In this document: positions 1 to 4,867 of the stretch, piece after piece
How positions within the stretch are numbered: position 1 is the first letter of the stretch
Layout: each line of letters opens with the position of its first letter
Assembly: GCA_028869495.1 (NCBI GenBank)
Contig: JAGWRY010000103.1
Span: 1-5,640, forward strand
DNA: 5,640 bases
From: Elusimicrobiota bacterium
Lineage (GTDB): Bacteria > Elusimicrobiota > Elusimicrobia > UBA1565 > UBA9628
Direction: 5' to 3'
The notes under the pieces: generated by a model
What the model saw: only the letters and a program-made list of their open reading frames with translations
What the model was told of the DNA's origin: nothing
Databases searched by the model: none
Translations under genes and position numbers: made by a program

Positions 1-1362
1 GGCGCTCTTGCCCTCCAGGATCAGCAGGCGCGCCAGGCGCATGCGCGCCACGTCGTCGCCGGGCTTGAGGTCCACGGCCTTGGCGAGCGTGGCGGCCGCG
101 TCCTTGACGTCGCCCATGCGCTCCTGCGCGCAGCCCAGCTCCAGCAGGGCGTCCTCGTACTCGGGCTTGAGGTCCACGGCCTTGGAGAACTGCGCGACCG
201 AGTCCGCGTCGCGCCCGAGCTGGCGGTACAGCGAGCCCAGCTGGAAGCGGTAGAGCGGATTGCTCCGGTCCAGGGACACGGCCTTGCGGAAGAGGTCCAG
301 CGCGCCGGGGTAGTCCCCGCGCGACTCGCGGATCGAGGCCAGGTCCATCATCGCGTCGGCGCGCCCGGGATCGAGCGCGATCGCGCGGCGGAACTCGGCC
401 TCGGCGGAGGCGGCGTCCTCCTTCCACGCGAAGGAGATGCCCAGCAGCAGGTGGGACTCGGCGTTGTCCGGGTCCAGCGCCAGCGCGGCCCGGTAGGAGG
501 CGATCGAGTCGTCGACGTCGCCGTTCCAATACTGCGCGACGCCGAGGAGCAGGTGGCCGAGCGGGTCGCTCGGGTTGGCCGCGACCGCGCGCTTGATCTC
601 GTCGAGGGCCGCGCCGTAGCGCTTGTCGAGGAGGTCCTGCTGCCCCTGGCGCAGGCCGCGGCGCGCCTGCTCGGCCATGATCTGGTCCCAGATCGTCTCC
701 TGCCCGGGCTCGGTGCGCGCGGCGCGCGCCGCGCCGCCCGCGCCGAGGACCAGCGCCAGGCCCAGGGCCAGGCTCTTGAGCCGCGGCAGGATCGCGCGCA
801 GGGCGCGGCCGCGGTGGCTGACCGCGTTCTTCTCGTCGGCGGACAGCTCGGCCAGCGCGCGGCCGTCCGGGAGCAGGAAGAGCGGGTCGTAGCCGAAGCC
901 GCCGCCGCCGCGCGGGGACTCGGCGATCGCCCCGTCGAGGCGGCCCTCGACGCTCTCGACCTCGCCCGACGGGGCGCCGAGCGCCAGCACGGTCCGGAAG
1001 CGCGCGCCGCGGCGGGCGGGCGGCGCGCCGCCCAGCTCGCGCAGGAGCTTCGCGCAGTTGTCGGCGTACGAGCAGCCGGGCCCCGCCCAGCGCGCCGAAA
1101 AGACGCCGGGGGCGCCGCCGAGGGCCGCGACCTCGAGGCCGGTGTCGTCGGCGAGCGCCCAGGTCCCGCAGGCGCGCGCGGTCTCGCGCGCCTTCTTGGC
1201 CGCGTTGCCCTCGAGCGTCGGCAGGTCCTCGACGACCTCGGGGAAGGGCGGGAAGGCGTCGAGCGTCTCGCACGAGACGCCGCTCCCCGCGAGCAGGCGG
1301 GAGATCTCCGCGGCCTTGTGCGCGTTGCGCGTCGCGAGCACGAGTCGGACCTGACGGGGCAC
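1..1362 (-). CDS. rdgB: RdgB/HAM1 dITP/XTP pyrophosphatase fused to an export-signal-like segment and TPR repeats (3' end off the left edge)
   Basis: 454 residues are visible and there is no stop before the window edge. Residues 1-195 are a complete HAM1/RdgB-family nucleoside-triphosphate pyrophosphatase, a family that hydrolyses dITP, ITP and XTP to monophosphates and keeps them out of DNA. Visible motifs are TRNAHK (11-16, triphosphate binding), ADDTGL (71-76, metal/catalytic acids), GGFGYDPLF (154-162) and SHRGRA (182-187). This covers the usual length of the family. The frame then continues unbroken: a hydrophobic segment with basic N side (KSLALGLALVLGAGGAARA, 196-214), a short linker, and six 34-residue TPRs in perfect register (241-274, 275-308, 309-342, 343-376, 377-410, 411-444) with a seventh beginning. 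The start is GTG at 1362, chosen because the HAM1 fold begins there and a -10-like box lies just upstream. ITPase assignment is firm. The fusion is read directly, but whether one protein is made is inference. Confidence 0.9.
   Translation of the reverse strand, partial: MPRQVRLVLATRNAHKAAEISRLLAGSGVSCETLDAFPPFPEVVEDLPTLEGNAAKKARETARACGTWALADDTGLEVAALGGAPGVFSARWAGPGCSYADNCAKLLRELGGAPPARRGARFRTVLALGAPSGEVESVEGRLDGAIAESPRGGGGFGYDPLFLLPDGRALAELSADEKNAVSHRGRALRAILPRLKSLALGLALVLGAGGAARAARTEPGQETIWDQIMAEQARRGLRQGQQDLLDKRYGAALDEIKRAVAANPSDPLGHLLLGVAQYWNGDVDDSIASYRAALALDPDNAESHLLLGISFAWKEDAASAEAEFRRAIALDPGRADAMMDLASIRESRGDYPGALDLFRKAVSLDRSNPLYRFQLGSLYRQLGRDADSVAQFSKAVDLKPEYEDALLELGCAQERMGDVKDAAATLAKAVDLKPGDDVARMRLARLLILEGKSA
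60..185. repeat. 24-base exact direct repeat, one TPR period apart
   Basis: Bases 60-83 and 162-185 are identical over 24 positions and start 102 bases apart, exactly one 34-codon TPR unit. On the minus strand they encode the AKAVDLKP end of TPR helix B in the fifth and sixth repeats. The identity fits recent duplication or gene conversion between neighbouring TPR units, although shared codon bias contributes. Confidence 0.8.
721..777 (-). other. Signal-peptide-like or membrane segment inside the rdgB-TPR reading frame
   Basis: Residues 196-214 of the fused frame have the layout of a signal peptide: basic residues (R, K) before a run rich in Leu, Ala, Val and Gly, then an ARA-A pattern that fits signal peptidase I. 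It sits exactly where the HAM1 fold ends and before the TPRs. No ATG, GTG or TTG occurs on the minus strand in any frame between about 720 and 985. A separate exported TPR protein would therefore need a CTG start. The next in-frame ATG is at 678, after this segment. Confidence 0.55.
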
Positions 1363-1380
1363 GGGAGGCTATGGTATCAT
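1351..1380 (+). promoter_or_regulatory. Candidate promoter of the BON-mutY unit
   Basis: The -10 hexamer TATCAT (1375-1380) ends 6 bases before the GTG at 1387. A weak -35 match, CTGACG (1351-1356, 4 of 6 to TTGACA), lies 18 bases upstream and falls inside the first codons of rdgB. This spacing predicts a transcript starting at the GTG, without a leader or Shine-Dalgarno site. Confidence 0.45.
1371..1376 (-). promoter_or_regulatory. Candidate -10 element of the rdgB-TPR gene
   Basis: On the minus strand the hexamer reads TACCAT, matching TAnnAT. It lies 8 bases before the GTG at 1362, so transcription would begin at or within a couple of bases of the start codon. I see no convincing -35 box. 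It overlaps the opposing -10 candidate by two bases. Confidence 0.4.
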
Positions 1381-1386
1381 TTTCCC

Positions 1387-1683
1387 GTGAAACGCACGGT
1401 CCTCGCCCTGCTCGGCCTGTGGCTCGTCCTGTCGACGGCCGGCTGCCTGGGGACCGCGCAGGCGGTCGACGACTCGGACCCCGCGATCAAGGCCCGCATC
1501 GAGGCGACCCTGCGCGGCCGGACCGACATCGACTCGCGCTACGTGTCGATCGACGTCAACGACGGCGTCGTCACCCTGTCGGGCATCGTCGCGTCCCCCG
1601 AGCAGCAGCGCGCGATCGTGCGCATCGCCCGGCGCACGCACGGCGTCGAGCAGACCCTCGACAACCTCCTCCTGCAGGAGTAG
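1387..1683 (+). CDS. Small BON-domain lipoprotein or exported protein
   Basis: 98 residues. Residues 1-19 form an export signal (KR, then a Leu/Val-rich core) ending in STAGC with Cys20. This is a plausible but imperfect lipobox, because the -3 position is Thr rather than Leu. Cleavage by signal peptidase I after AQA (24-26) is the alternative. Residues 31-96 are a single BON domain: acidic lead-in, VSIDVNDGVVTLSGIV (53-68), a helix rich in Arg, and HGVEQTLDNLLL (85-96). BON domains, as in OsmY and DolP, are envelope proteins thought to bind phospholipid. The protein would act in the periplasm or at a membrane. The GTG start is chosen because the signal peptide starts there and a -10 box sits 6 bases before it. 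An open frame continues upstream in phase, but it lies antisense to rdgB. The gene is followed after 4 bases by mutY, whose ribosome binding site is in its last codons. Confidence 0.88.
   Translation: MKRTVLALLGLWLVLSTAGCLGTAQAVDDSDPAIKARIEATLRGRTDIDSRYVSIDVNDGVVTLSGIVASPEQQRAIVRIARRTHGVEQTLDNLLLQE
1676..1680 (+). promoter_or_regulatory. Shine-Dalgarno site for mutY
   Basis: AGGAG lies in the last codons of the BON gene, 7 bases before the mutY GTG at 1688. This supports that start and suggests coupled translation of the two genes. It is the clearest ribosome binding site in the window, in contrast to the apparently leaderless first genes. Confidence 0.75.
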
Positions 1684-1687
1684 CCCC

Positions 1688-2695
1688 GTGCGCGCGCGCC
1701 TGCTCGCCTGGTACCGGCGCGCCCGCCGCGACCTGCCGTGGCGCCGCCGCCCGACCCCGTACCGCGTCTGGGTGTCGGAGATCATGCTCCAGCAGACGAC
1801 CGTCGCCGCGGTCGCGCCGCGCTACGAGGCCTTCCTGCGCCGCTTCCCCGACGCGCGGGCGCTCGCCGCCGCCTCCGAGGACGAGGTGCTCTCCGCCTGG
1901 GCGGGCCTCGGCTACTACTCGCGCGCGCGCAACCTGCGCCGCGCCGCGCTCGAGATCGCCGCGCGCCGCGGCGGACGCTTCCCGTCGGACCCCGAGGCCG
2001 TGCGCGCCCTGCCCGGGATCGGCCGCTACACGGCCGGCGCGATCCTGTCGATCGCCTTCGGCCGGGCGGTCCCGCTCGTCGACGGCAACGTGATCCGCGT
2101 CTTCGCCCGCCTGTTCGCCCTGCGCGGCCGCGCGAAAGACCCGGCGCTCGCCGCCGAGGTCTGGCGCCGCGCCGAGGCCCTGGTCGACAAGGACGCGCCA
2201 GGCGACTGGAACCAGGCCCTGATGGAGCTGGGCGCGACCGTCTGCACGCCCGAGTCCCCCTCCTGCGGCGCCTGCCCGGTCTCCCGCGACTGCGCCGCCT
2301 TCAAGACCGGACGTCCGGACGCCTATCCCGCGCCCGACGCCCGCCGCGCGCCGGTGCCCGTGAAGTGGACCTGCCTGTGGATCGAAAACAGCGGGAGGGT
2401 CCTCCTGTGGAAGCGCTCCGACAAAGAGCGCCTGCTCAAGAACCTCTGGGGCCTGCCCGAGGCGGGCCGCGTCCCCGCCGCGGCCGGACGCCGACGCGCC
2501 CGGACGTCCCATTCGATCACCCACCACGCGCTGACGGTCGACCTGCGCGACGGGAACCTCGCTCCCGGCGCGAAGCTCCCCCCCGAGGCGCGCTGGGTCC
2601 CGCGCGCGCATCTCAAGGATTTCCTCGTCTCTTCCCTCTGGCTCAAGCTCCTCAAGACGCCGCCCGCGGCCAGCGGGCGAAAAACCCGTCCTTAA
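1688..2695 (+). CDS. mutY: A/G-specific adenine DNA glycosylase MutY
   Basis: 335 residues, close to the 350 of the E. coli protein. MutY removes adenine mispaired with 8-oxoguanine as part of the GO base-excision repair system. All key parts are visible. SEIMLQQT (30-37) holds the catalytic Glu31. GLGYYSRARNL (73-83) is conserved. LPGIGRYTAGAI (108-119) is the helix-hairpin-helix, followed by VDGNVIRVFAR with Asp132. The iron-sulfur cluster Cys are at 186, 193, 196 and 202 with C-x6-C-x2-C-x5-C spacing. Residues from about 225 onward form the NUDIX-like 8-oxoG recognition domain, with TSHSITHHALTVDL (273-286) matching its substrate-sensing loop. Residue spacings agree with E. coli MutY with a constant offset of 6 (E37, D138, C192). 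GTG at 1688 is supported by AGGAG 7 bases upstream and by the position of LPW. It is second in an operon with the BON gene, and its 3' end carries one arm of the 2676-2770 inverted repeat. Confidence 0.97.
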   Translation: MRARLLAWYRRARRDLPWRRRPTPYRVWVSEIMLQQTTVAAVAPRYEAFLRRFPDARALAAASEDEVLSAWAGLGYYSRARNLRRAALEIAARRGGRFPSDPEAVRALPGIGRYTAGAILSIAFGRAVPLVDGNVIRVFARLFALRGRAKDPALAAEVWRRAEALVDKDAPGDWNQALMELGATVCTPESPSCGACPVSRDCAAFKTGRPDAYPAPDARRAPVPVKWTCLWIENSGRVLLWKRSDKERLLKNLWGLPEAGRVPAAAGRRRARTSHSITHHALTVDLRDGNLAPGAKLPPEARWVPRAHLKDFLVSSLWLKLLKTPPAASGRKTRP

Positions 2696-2770
2696 GCGCG
2701 GGGGGTGACGGCGATGGGTCCCATCGCCGGCAGGACCCGCCGCGCCATATCACGGAACGGGTTTTTCGCC
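2676..2770. terminator. Long inverted repeat, probable two-way terminator between mutY and ygfZ
   Basis: GGCGAAAAACCCGT (2676-2689) and ACGGGTTTTTCGCC (2757-2770) are perfect 14-base complements separated by 67 bases. The sequence is symmetrical, so a transcript from either gene meets CCCGT pairing with ACGGG followed by five T. That is the arrangement of an intrinsic terminator, although the enclosed loop is longer than usual. The left arm lies within the last mutY codons, and the right arm ends 11 bases from the ygfZ stop. The two genes converge here, where a shared terminator is expected. Function is inferred. Confidence 0.5.
2709..2729. repeat. Perfect 10-base palindromic hairpin nested in the mutY-ygfZ gap
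   Basis: CGGCGATGGG (2709-2718) and CCCATCGCCG (2720-2729) are exact complements around a single T, so RNA would form a 7 to 8 bp stem with a short loop. No T-run follows directly. Its left arm can also pair with another stretch: TGACGGCGA (2706-2714) is complementary to TCGCCGTCA (2766-2774), which overlaps the outer arm. Confidence 0.7.
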
Positions 2771-2780
2771 GTCAGGTCCG

Positions 2781-3593
2781 TCAGCGGACGCCGAGGGGCT
2801 TCGGCCAGGACGAGATCCCGCGGACTTCGGCGGGAAGATCTCCGGCGGTCAAACGCGTTCCCGGCGCCGCGTCCTCGACGCGGACGAAGCCGAGTCCCAG
2901 CGCGCCGGCGACGCTGGTGACCTTTCCGGCCTCTTTCCCGTCGCGAGCGAGAGCGGTCCCCGCGGCGGGAGCGCCCGACGGGAAGCTCAGGGCGGAGAGA
3001 AGTCGGTTGACGTGGCCGACGCGGGCCAGGCGCGAGACCGTCTCCTGGCCCATGTAGCAGCCCTTGTCCAGGCTCACGTGCGCGTCGAGGCGGGCCTCGA
3101 GCGGCAGGGTCTTCTCGTCGAGGTCGGCTCCGTACCAGGGGAAGCCCGCGGCGACGCGCAGGTAGTCGAACTCCGCGCGCGTCATCAGGCGCGCGTCGGG
3201 CGGCGGGTCGACGCCGAGCAGAAGGCGCGCGGGCTGGCCGAGCCGCGTCCAGGGCAGGCCGGTCTCGTAGTCGCCGCCGACGACGAGCCAGGCCTGGGGC
3301 GACAGGCGCTTGAGGGCCGACTGCGACAGCATGATCTTGGTCTCGAAGGCGCGCGAAAAGCCCGCCGCCGCCGCCGGGCGCACGACCGCGAGCACGGACT
3401 CCGGCGACTCCGCGTAGAGCTCGGCGTCGGCGACGAGGCCGCCCTTCGGGGTCAGCACGCAGGCCGGGAGCATCGTCCGCGGAGCCAGGCGCTCGACGTC
3501 GGCCGTGACCAGCCCCTGCAGGAAGCGGCGCGCGTCGCGGCCGAGGAAGCGGAAGTAGCCCCAGTCCGAGACGTCGAGGGCCGTCGTCTCCAT
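2781..3593 (-). CDS. ygfZ: YgfZ/GcvT-family tetrahydrofolate-binding protein
   Basis: 270 residues, complete. YgfZ (the bacterial relative of IBA57) uses folate and helps make or repair certain Fe-S proteins in the cytoplasm. The family signature K-G-C-[FY]-x-G-Q-E is present as KGCYMGQE (177-184) with the essential Cys179. The rest follows the fold: FRFLGRDARRFLQGLVTADV (14-33), the TPKGGLVADAELY stretch (48-60), FPWYGADLDEKTLPLEA (151-167) and a C-terminal barrel from about 200 (GKVTSVAGALGLGFVRVE). The ATG at 3593 is chosen because the fold starts there and TATAAT ends 6 bases before it. The frame stays open much further upstream, but that region is antisense to the HAD gene. The gene diverges from the HAD gene across 33 bases and converges on mutY, itself an Fe-S enzyme, though no shared regulation is seen. 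Confidence 0.93.
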   Translation of the reverse strand: METTALDVSDWGYFRFLGRDARRFLQGLVTADVERLAPRTMLPACVLTPKGGLVADAELYAESPESVLAVVRPAAAAGFSRAFETKIMLSQSALKRLSPQAWLVVGGDYETGLPWTRLGQPARLLLGVDPPPDARLMTRAEFDYLRVAAGFPWYGADLDEKTLPLEARLDAHVSLDKGCYMGQETVSRLARVGHVNRLLSALSFPSGAPAAGTALARDGKEAGKVTSVAGALGLGFVRVEDAAPGTRLTAGDLPAEVRGISSWPKPLGVR

Positions 3594-3620
3594 GACGGGA
3601 TTATAGCGGATTGCTACAAT
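3592..3620 (+). promoter_or_regulatory. Promoter of the HAD phosphatase gene, leaderless arrangement
   Basis: The -10 is TACAAT (3615-3620), 6 bases before the ATG at 3627. The -35 candidate ATGACG (3592-3597, 4 of 6 to TTGACA) is 17 bases upstream and overlaps the ygfZ start codon. The two opposing -10 boxes are only 9 bases apart. Confidence 0.6.
3600..3605 (-). promoter_or_regulatory. Consensus -10 box of ygfZ, leaderless arrangement
   Basis: The minus strand reads a perfect TATAAT, 6 bases before the ygfZ ATG. Transcription should start at the A of the ATG, and no Shine-Dalgarno site exists. No clear -35 is found 16-18 bases upstream. Confidence 0.65.
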
Positions 3621-3626
3621 GACGGG

Positions 3627-4289
3627 ATGAGCGCTCCCGGCTTCCTGTTCGACATGGACGGCGTCGTCTGCCTCAACATGCCCGCGCACGAGGAGGCGTG
3701 GCGCCGCTTCTTCCGCGAGCGCGGCGTCGAGCTCGAGCTCCGCGAGTTCCGCGAGAAGACGATGGGGATGCCGACGCGCGAGGTCCTGCGCTACTACTTC
3801 AAGCGCGACGTCCCCCCGGACGAGGCGGCCGCGCTCGCGGCGGTCAAGGAGGAGCTCTACCGCGCGCTCTACCTCCCCGAGCGCCGCCCGGCCGAGGGCC
3901 TGGTCGACTTCCTGGAGGCCGCGCGCGCCGACGGCGCGCGCCTGGGGCTGGGGACGGGCTCGAAGGGCGACAACGTGTCCTTCATCCTGGACGGCCTGGA
4001 CCTGCGCGCGCGCTTCGACGCGGTCGTCGACGCGGGCGAGGTCGTCCGCGGCAAGCCCGACCCGGAGACCTTCCTGCGCCTGGCGGGCAAGCTCGGCGTC
4101 GAGCCCGGCGACTGCGTCGTCTTCGAGGACTCGCTCCTCGGCGAGGAGGCCGCGCGCCGCGCCGGGATGGCCGTCGTCGCGGTGACGACCTCGCACGCGG
4201 CCGCGGAGTTCCGGAGCGCCGCGCTCGCCGTCGGCGACTTCCGGGGACTCTCCCCGGCCGCCGTGCGCGCCCTCCGGCCGGCGGCCTAG
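3627..4289 (+). CDS. HAD-superfamily hydrolase, beta-phosphoglucomutase/phosphatase-like
   Basis: 220 residues, complete, cytoplasmic. The four HAD motifs are all present. FDMDGVV (8-14) has nucleophile Asp9 and acid/base Asp11. GTGS (109-112) supplies the motif II Thr/Ser, with Thr110 the likely residue. GKPDPETF (142-149) has motif III Lys143. VVFEDSLLG (164-172) carries the metal-binding acids of motif IV. A helical cap lies between about 16 and 90 (HEEAWRRFF, EKTMGMPTREVL), placing it in subfamily I with PgmB, phosphoglycolate phosphatase and similar sugar-phosphate enzymes. Substrate cannot be told from sequence alone. The ATG at 3627 fits the fold start and the -10 box 6 bases upstream. 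An earlier ATG at 3619 meets a stop after three codons. It converges on the TPR gene, with the two stop codons overlapping in CTAG. Confidence 0.93.
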   Translation: MSAPGFLFDMDGVVCLNMPAHEEAWRRFFRERGVELELREFREKTMGMPTREVLRYYFKRDVPPDEAAALAAVKEELYRALYLPERRPAEGLVDFLEAARADGARLGLGTGSKGDNVSFILDGLDLRARFDAVVDAGEVVRGKPDPETFLRLAGKLGVEPGDCVVFEDSLLGEEAARRAGMAVVAVTTSHAAAEFRSAALAVGDFRGLSPAAVRALRPAA

Positions 4290-4292
4290 GCC
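4283..4292. other. Palindrome holding the overlapping stop codons of two convergent genes
   Basis: GGCCTAGGCC is a perfect 10-base palindrome. Its central CTAG is read as TAG on both strands: the HAD gene stops at 4287-4289 and the TPR gene at 4288-4286. There is no space for an ordinary terminator, so the transcripts would overlap at their 3' ends. Confidence 0.85.
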
Positions 4293-4867
4293 CCGCCGAA
4301 CGTCTCCTTCGCGCGCGCGACCAGGGCCTCGATCTCGGGGCGGAGCTCCGGGTCGAGCGCGAGCGCGCGCTCGAGGTCGGGCAGGGACTCCCGGAAGCGC
4401 CCCGCGCTCAGCCGCCACGCGCCGCGCAGGAAGAAGCCGCGCGCGTCCTCCGGCTCGCGGCGCAGGAGCTCGTCGAAGTCGGCCGCGGCGCCCGACTCGT
4501 CGCCGGAGAGCGCGCGCAGGGCCGCGCGCGAGCGGCGCGCGCCCGCGTGGCCGCCGTCGAGGCGCAGGACCTCGTCGTATTCGGCCAGCGCGCCGGCCGC
4601 GTCGCCGGTCTCCTCGAGAGCCTTGCCCAGGTTGTAGCGGATCGCCGGGTAGGTCGGCAGGTGCAGGCGCGCGCGCTTGAAGAAAGGCAGGGCCTCGGCG
4701 GGGCGCCCGCCCGCGGCCAGGCAGAAGCCCTTCAGGTTCAGCGCGGCCGCGTCCTCGGCGGCCTCGGCGAGCACCGCGTCGCACAGGCGCGCAGCCTCGT
4801 CCAGGCGGCCGTCCTGGGCCAGCGCCTCGGCGCGCTCCAGCGACGCGAGGTGGCGCGGCTCGCTCAT
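4286..4867 (-). CDS. TPR-repeat protein, five repeats, function unknown
   Basis: 193 residues made almost wholly of tetratricopeptide repeats in 34-residue steps without gaps, at about 5-38, 39-72, 73-106, 107-140 and 141-174. Typical positions are visible (AIRYNLGKALEETGDAAGAL at 75-94, LERALALDP at 165-173). A short Glu/Arg helix closes the protein. There is no signal peptide or membrane segment, so it is probably a cytoplasmic scaffold or chaperone that binds a partner. The ATG at 4867 overlaps the TGA of the upstream gene as ATGA, with no Shine-Dalgarno site, so translation is likely coupled. An in-frame start 33 bases earlier would give an eleven-residue extension rich in Arg and Pro and is less likely. 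Tight coupling suggests it works with the upstream protein. I do not recognise a specific family. Confidence 0.88.
   Translation of the reverse strand: MSEPRHLASLERAEALAQDGRLDEAARLCDAVLAEAAEDAAALNLKGFCLAAGGRPAEALPFFKRARLHLPTYPAIRYNLGKALEETGDAAGALAEYDEVLRLDGGHAGARRSRAALRALSGDESGAAADFDELLRREPEDARGFFLRGAWRLSAGRFRESLPDLERALALDPELRPEIEALVARAKETFGGA

Larger units (their letters stand above)
3592..3628. repeat. 10-base direct repeat bracketing the divergent promoters
   Basis: ATGACGGGAT occurs at 3592-3601 and again at 3619-3628, 27 bases apart. Between and within these copies, ATTATAGC (3600-3607) and GCTACAAT (3613-3620) form an inverted repeat with one mismatch that contains both -10 boxes. Confidence 0.75.

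Noticed and set aside
720..850. Hidden frame shift between the RdgB and TPR parts.
   Set aside because: Codon by codon both parts lie in the same phase (first bases at multiples of 3), so no shift is needed. A lost stop or assembly substitution remains possible.
451..1386. Long open plus-strand frame running into the BON gene.
   Set aside because: It is antisense to the clear HAM1/RdgB coding region, is full of Arg/Ala/Gly as expected from GC-rich shadow frames, and has no recognisable domain before the GTG at 1387.
1738..3057. Long plus-strand frame overlapping mutY and the gap.
   Set aside because: It is a shifted-frame shadow of mutY with low-complexity Arg/Pro/Ala composition and no domain.
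3012..3626. Upstream extension of the HAD frame on the plus strand.
   Set aside because: It is antisense to ygfZ, while HAD motif I begins a few residues after the ATG at 3627.
3594..4784. Upstream extension of the ygfZ frame on the minus strand.
   Set aside because: It is a shadow of the HAD and TPR genes with an Arg/Ala/Gly-rich composition. The YgfZ fold starts at the ATG at 3593, directly after a TATAAT box.
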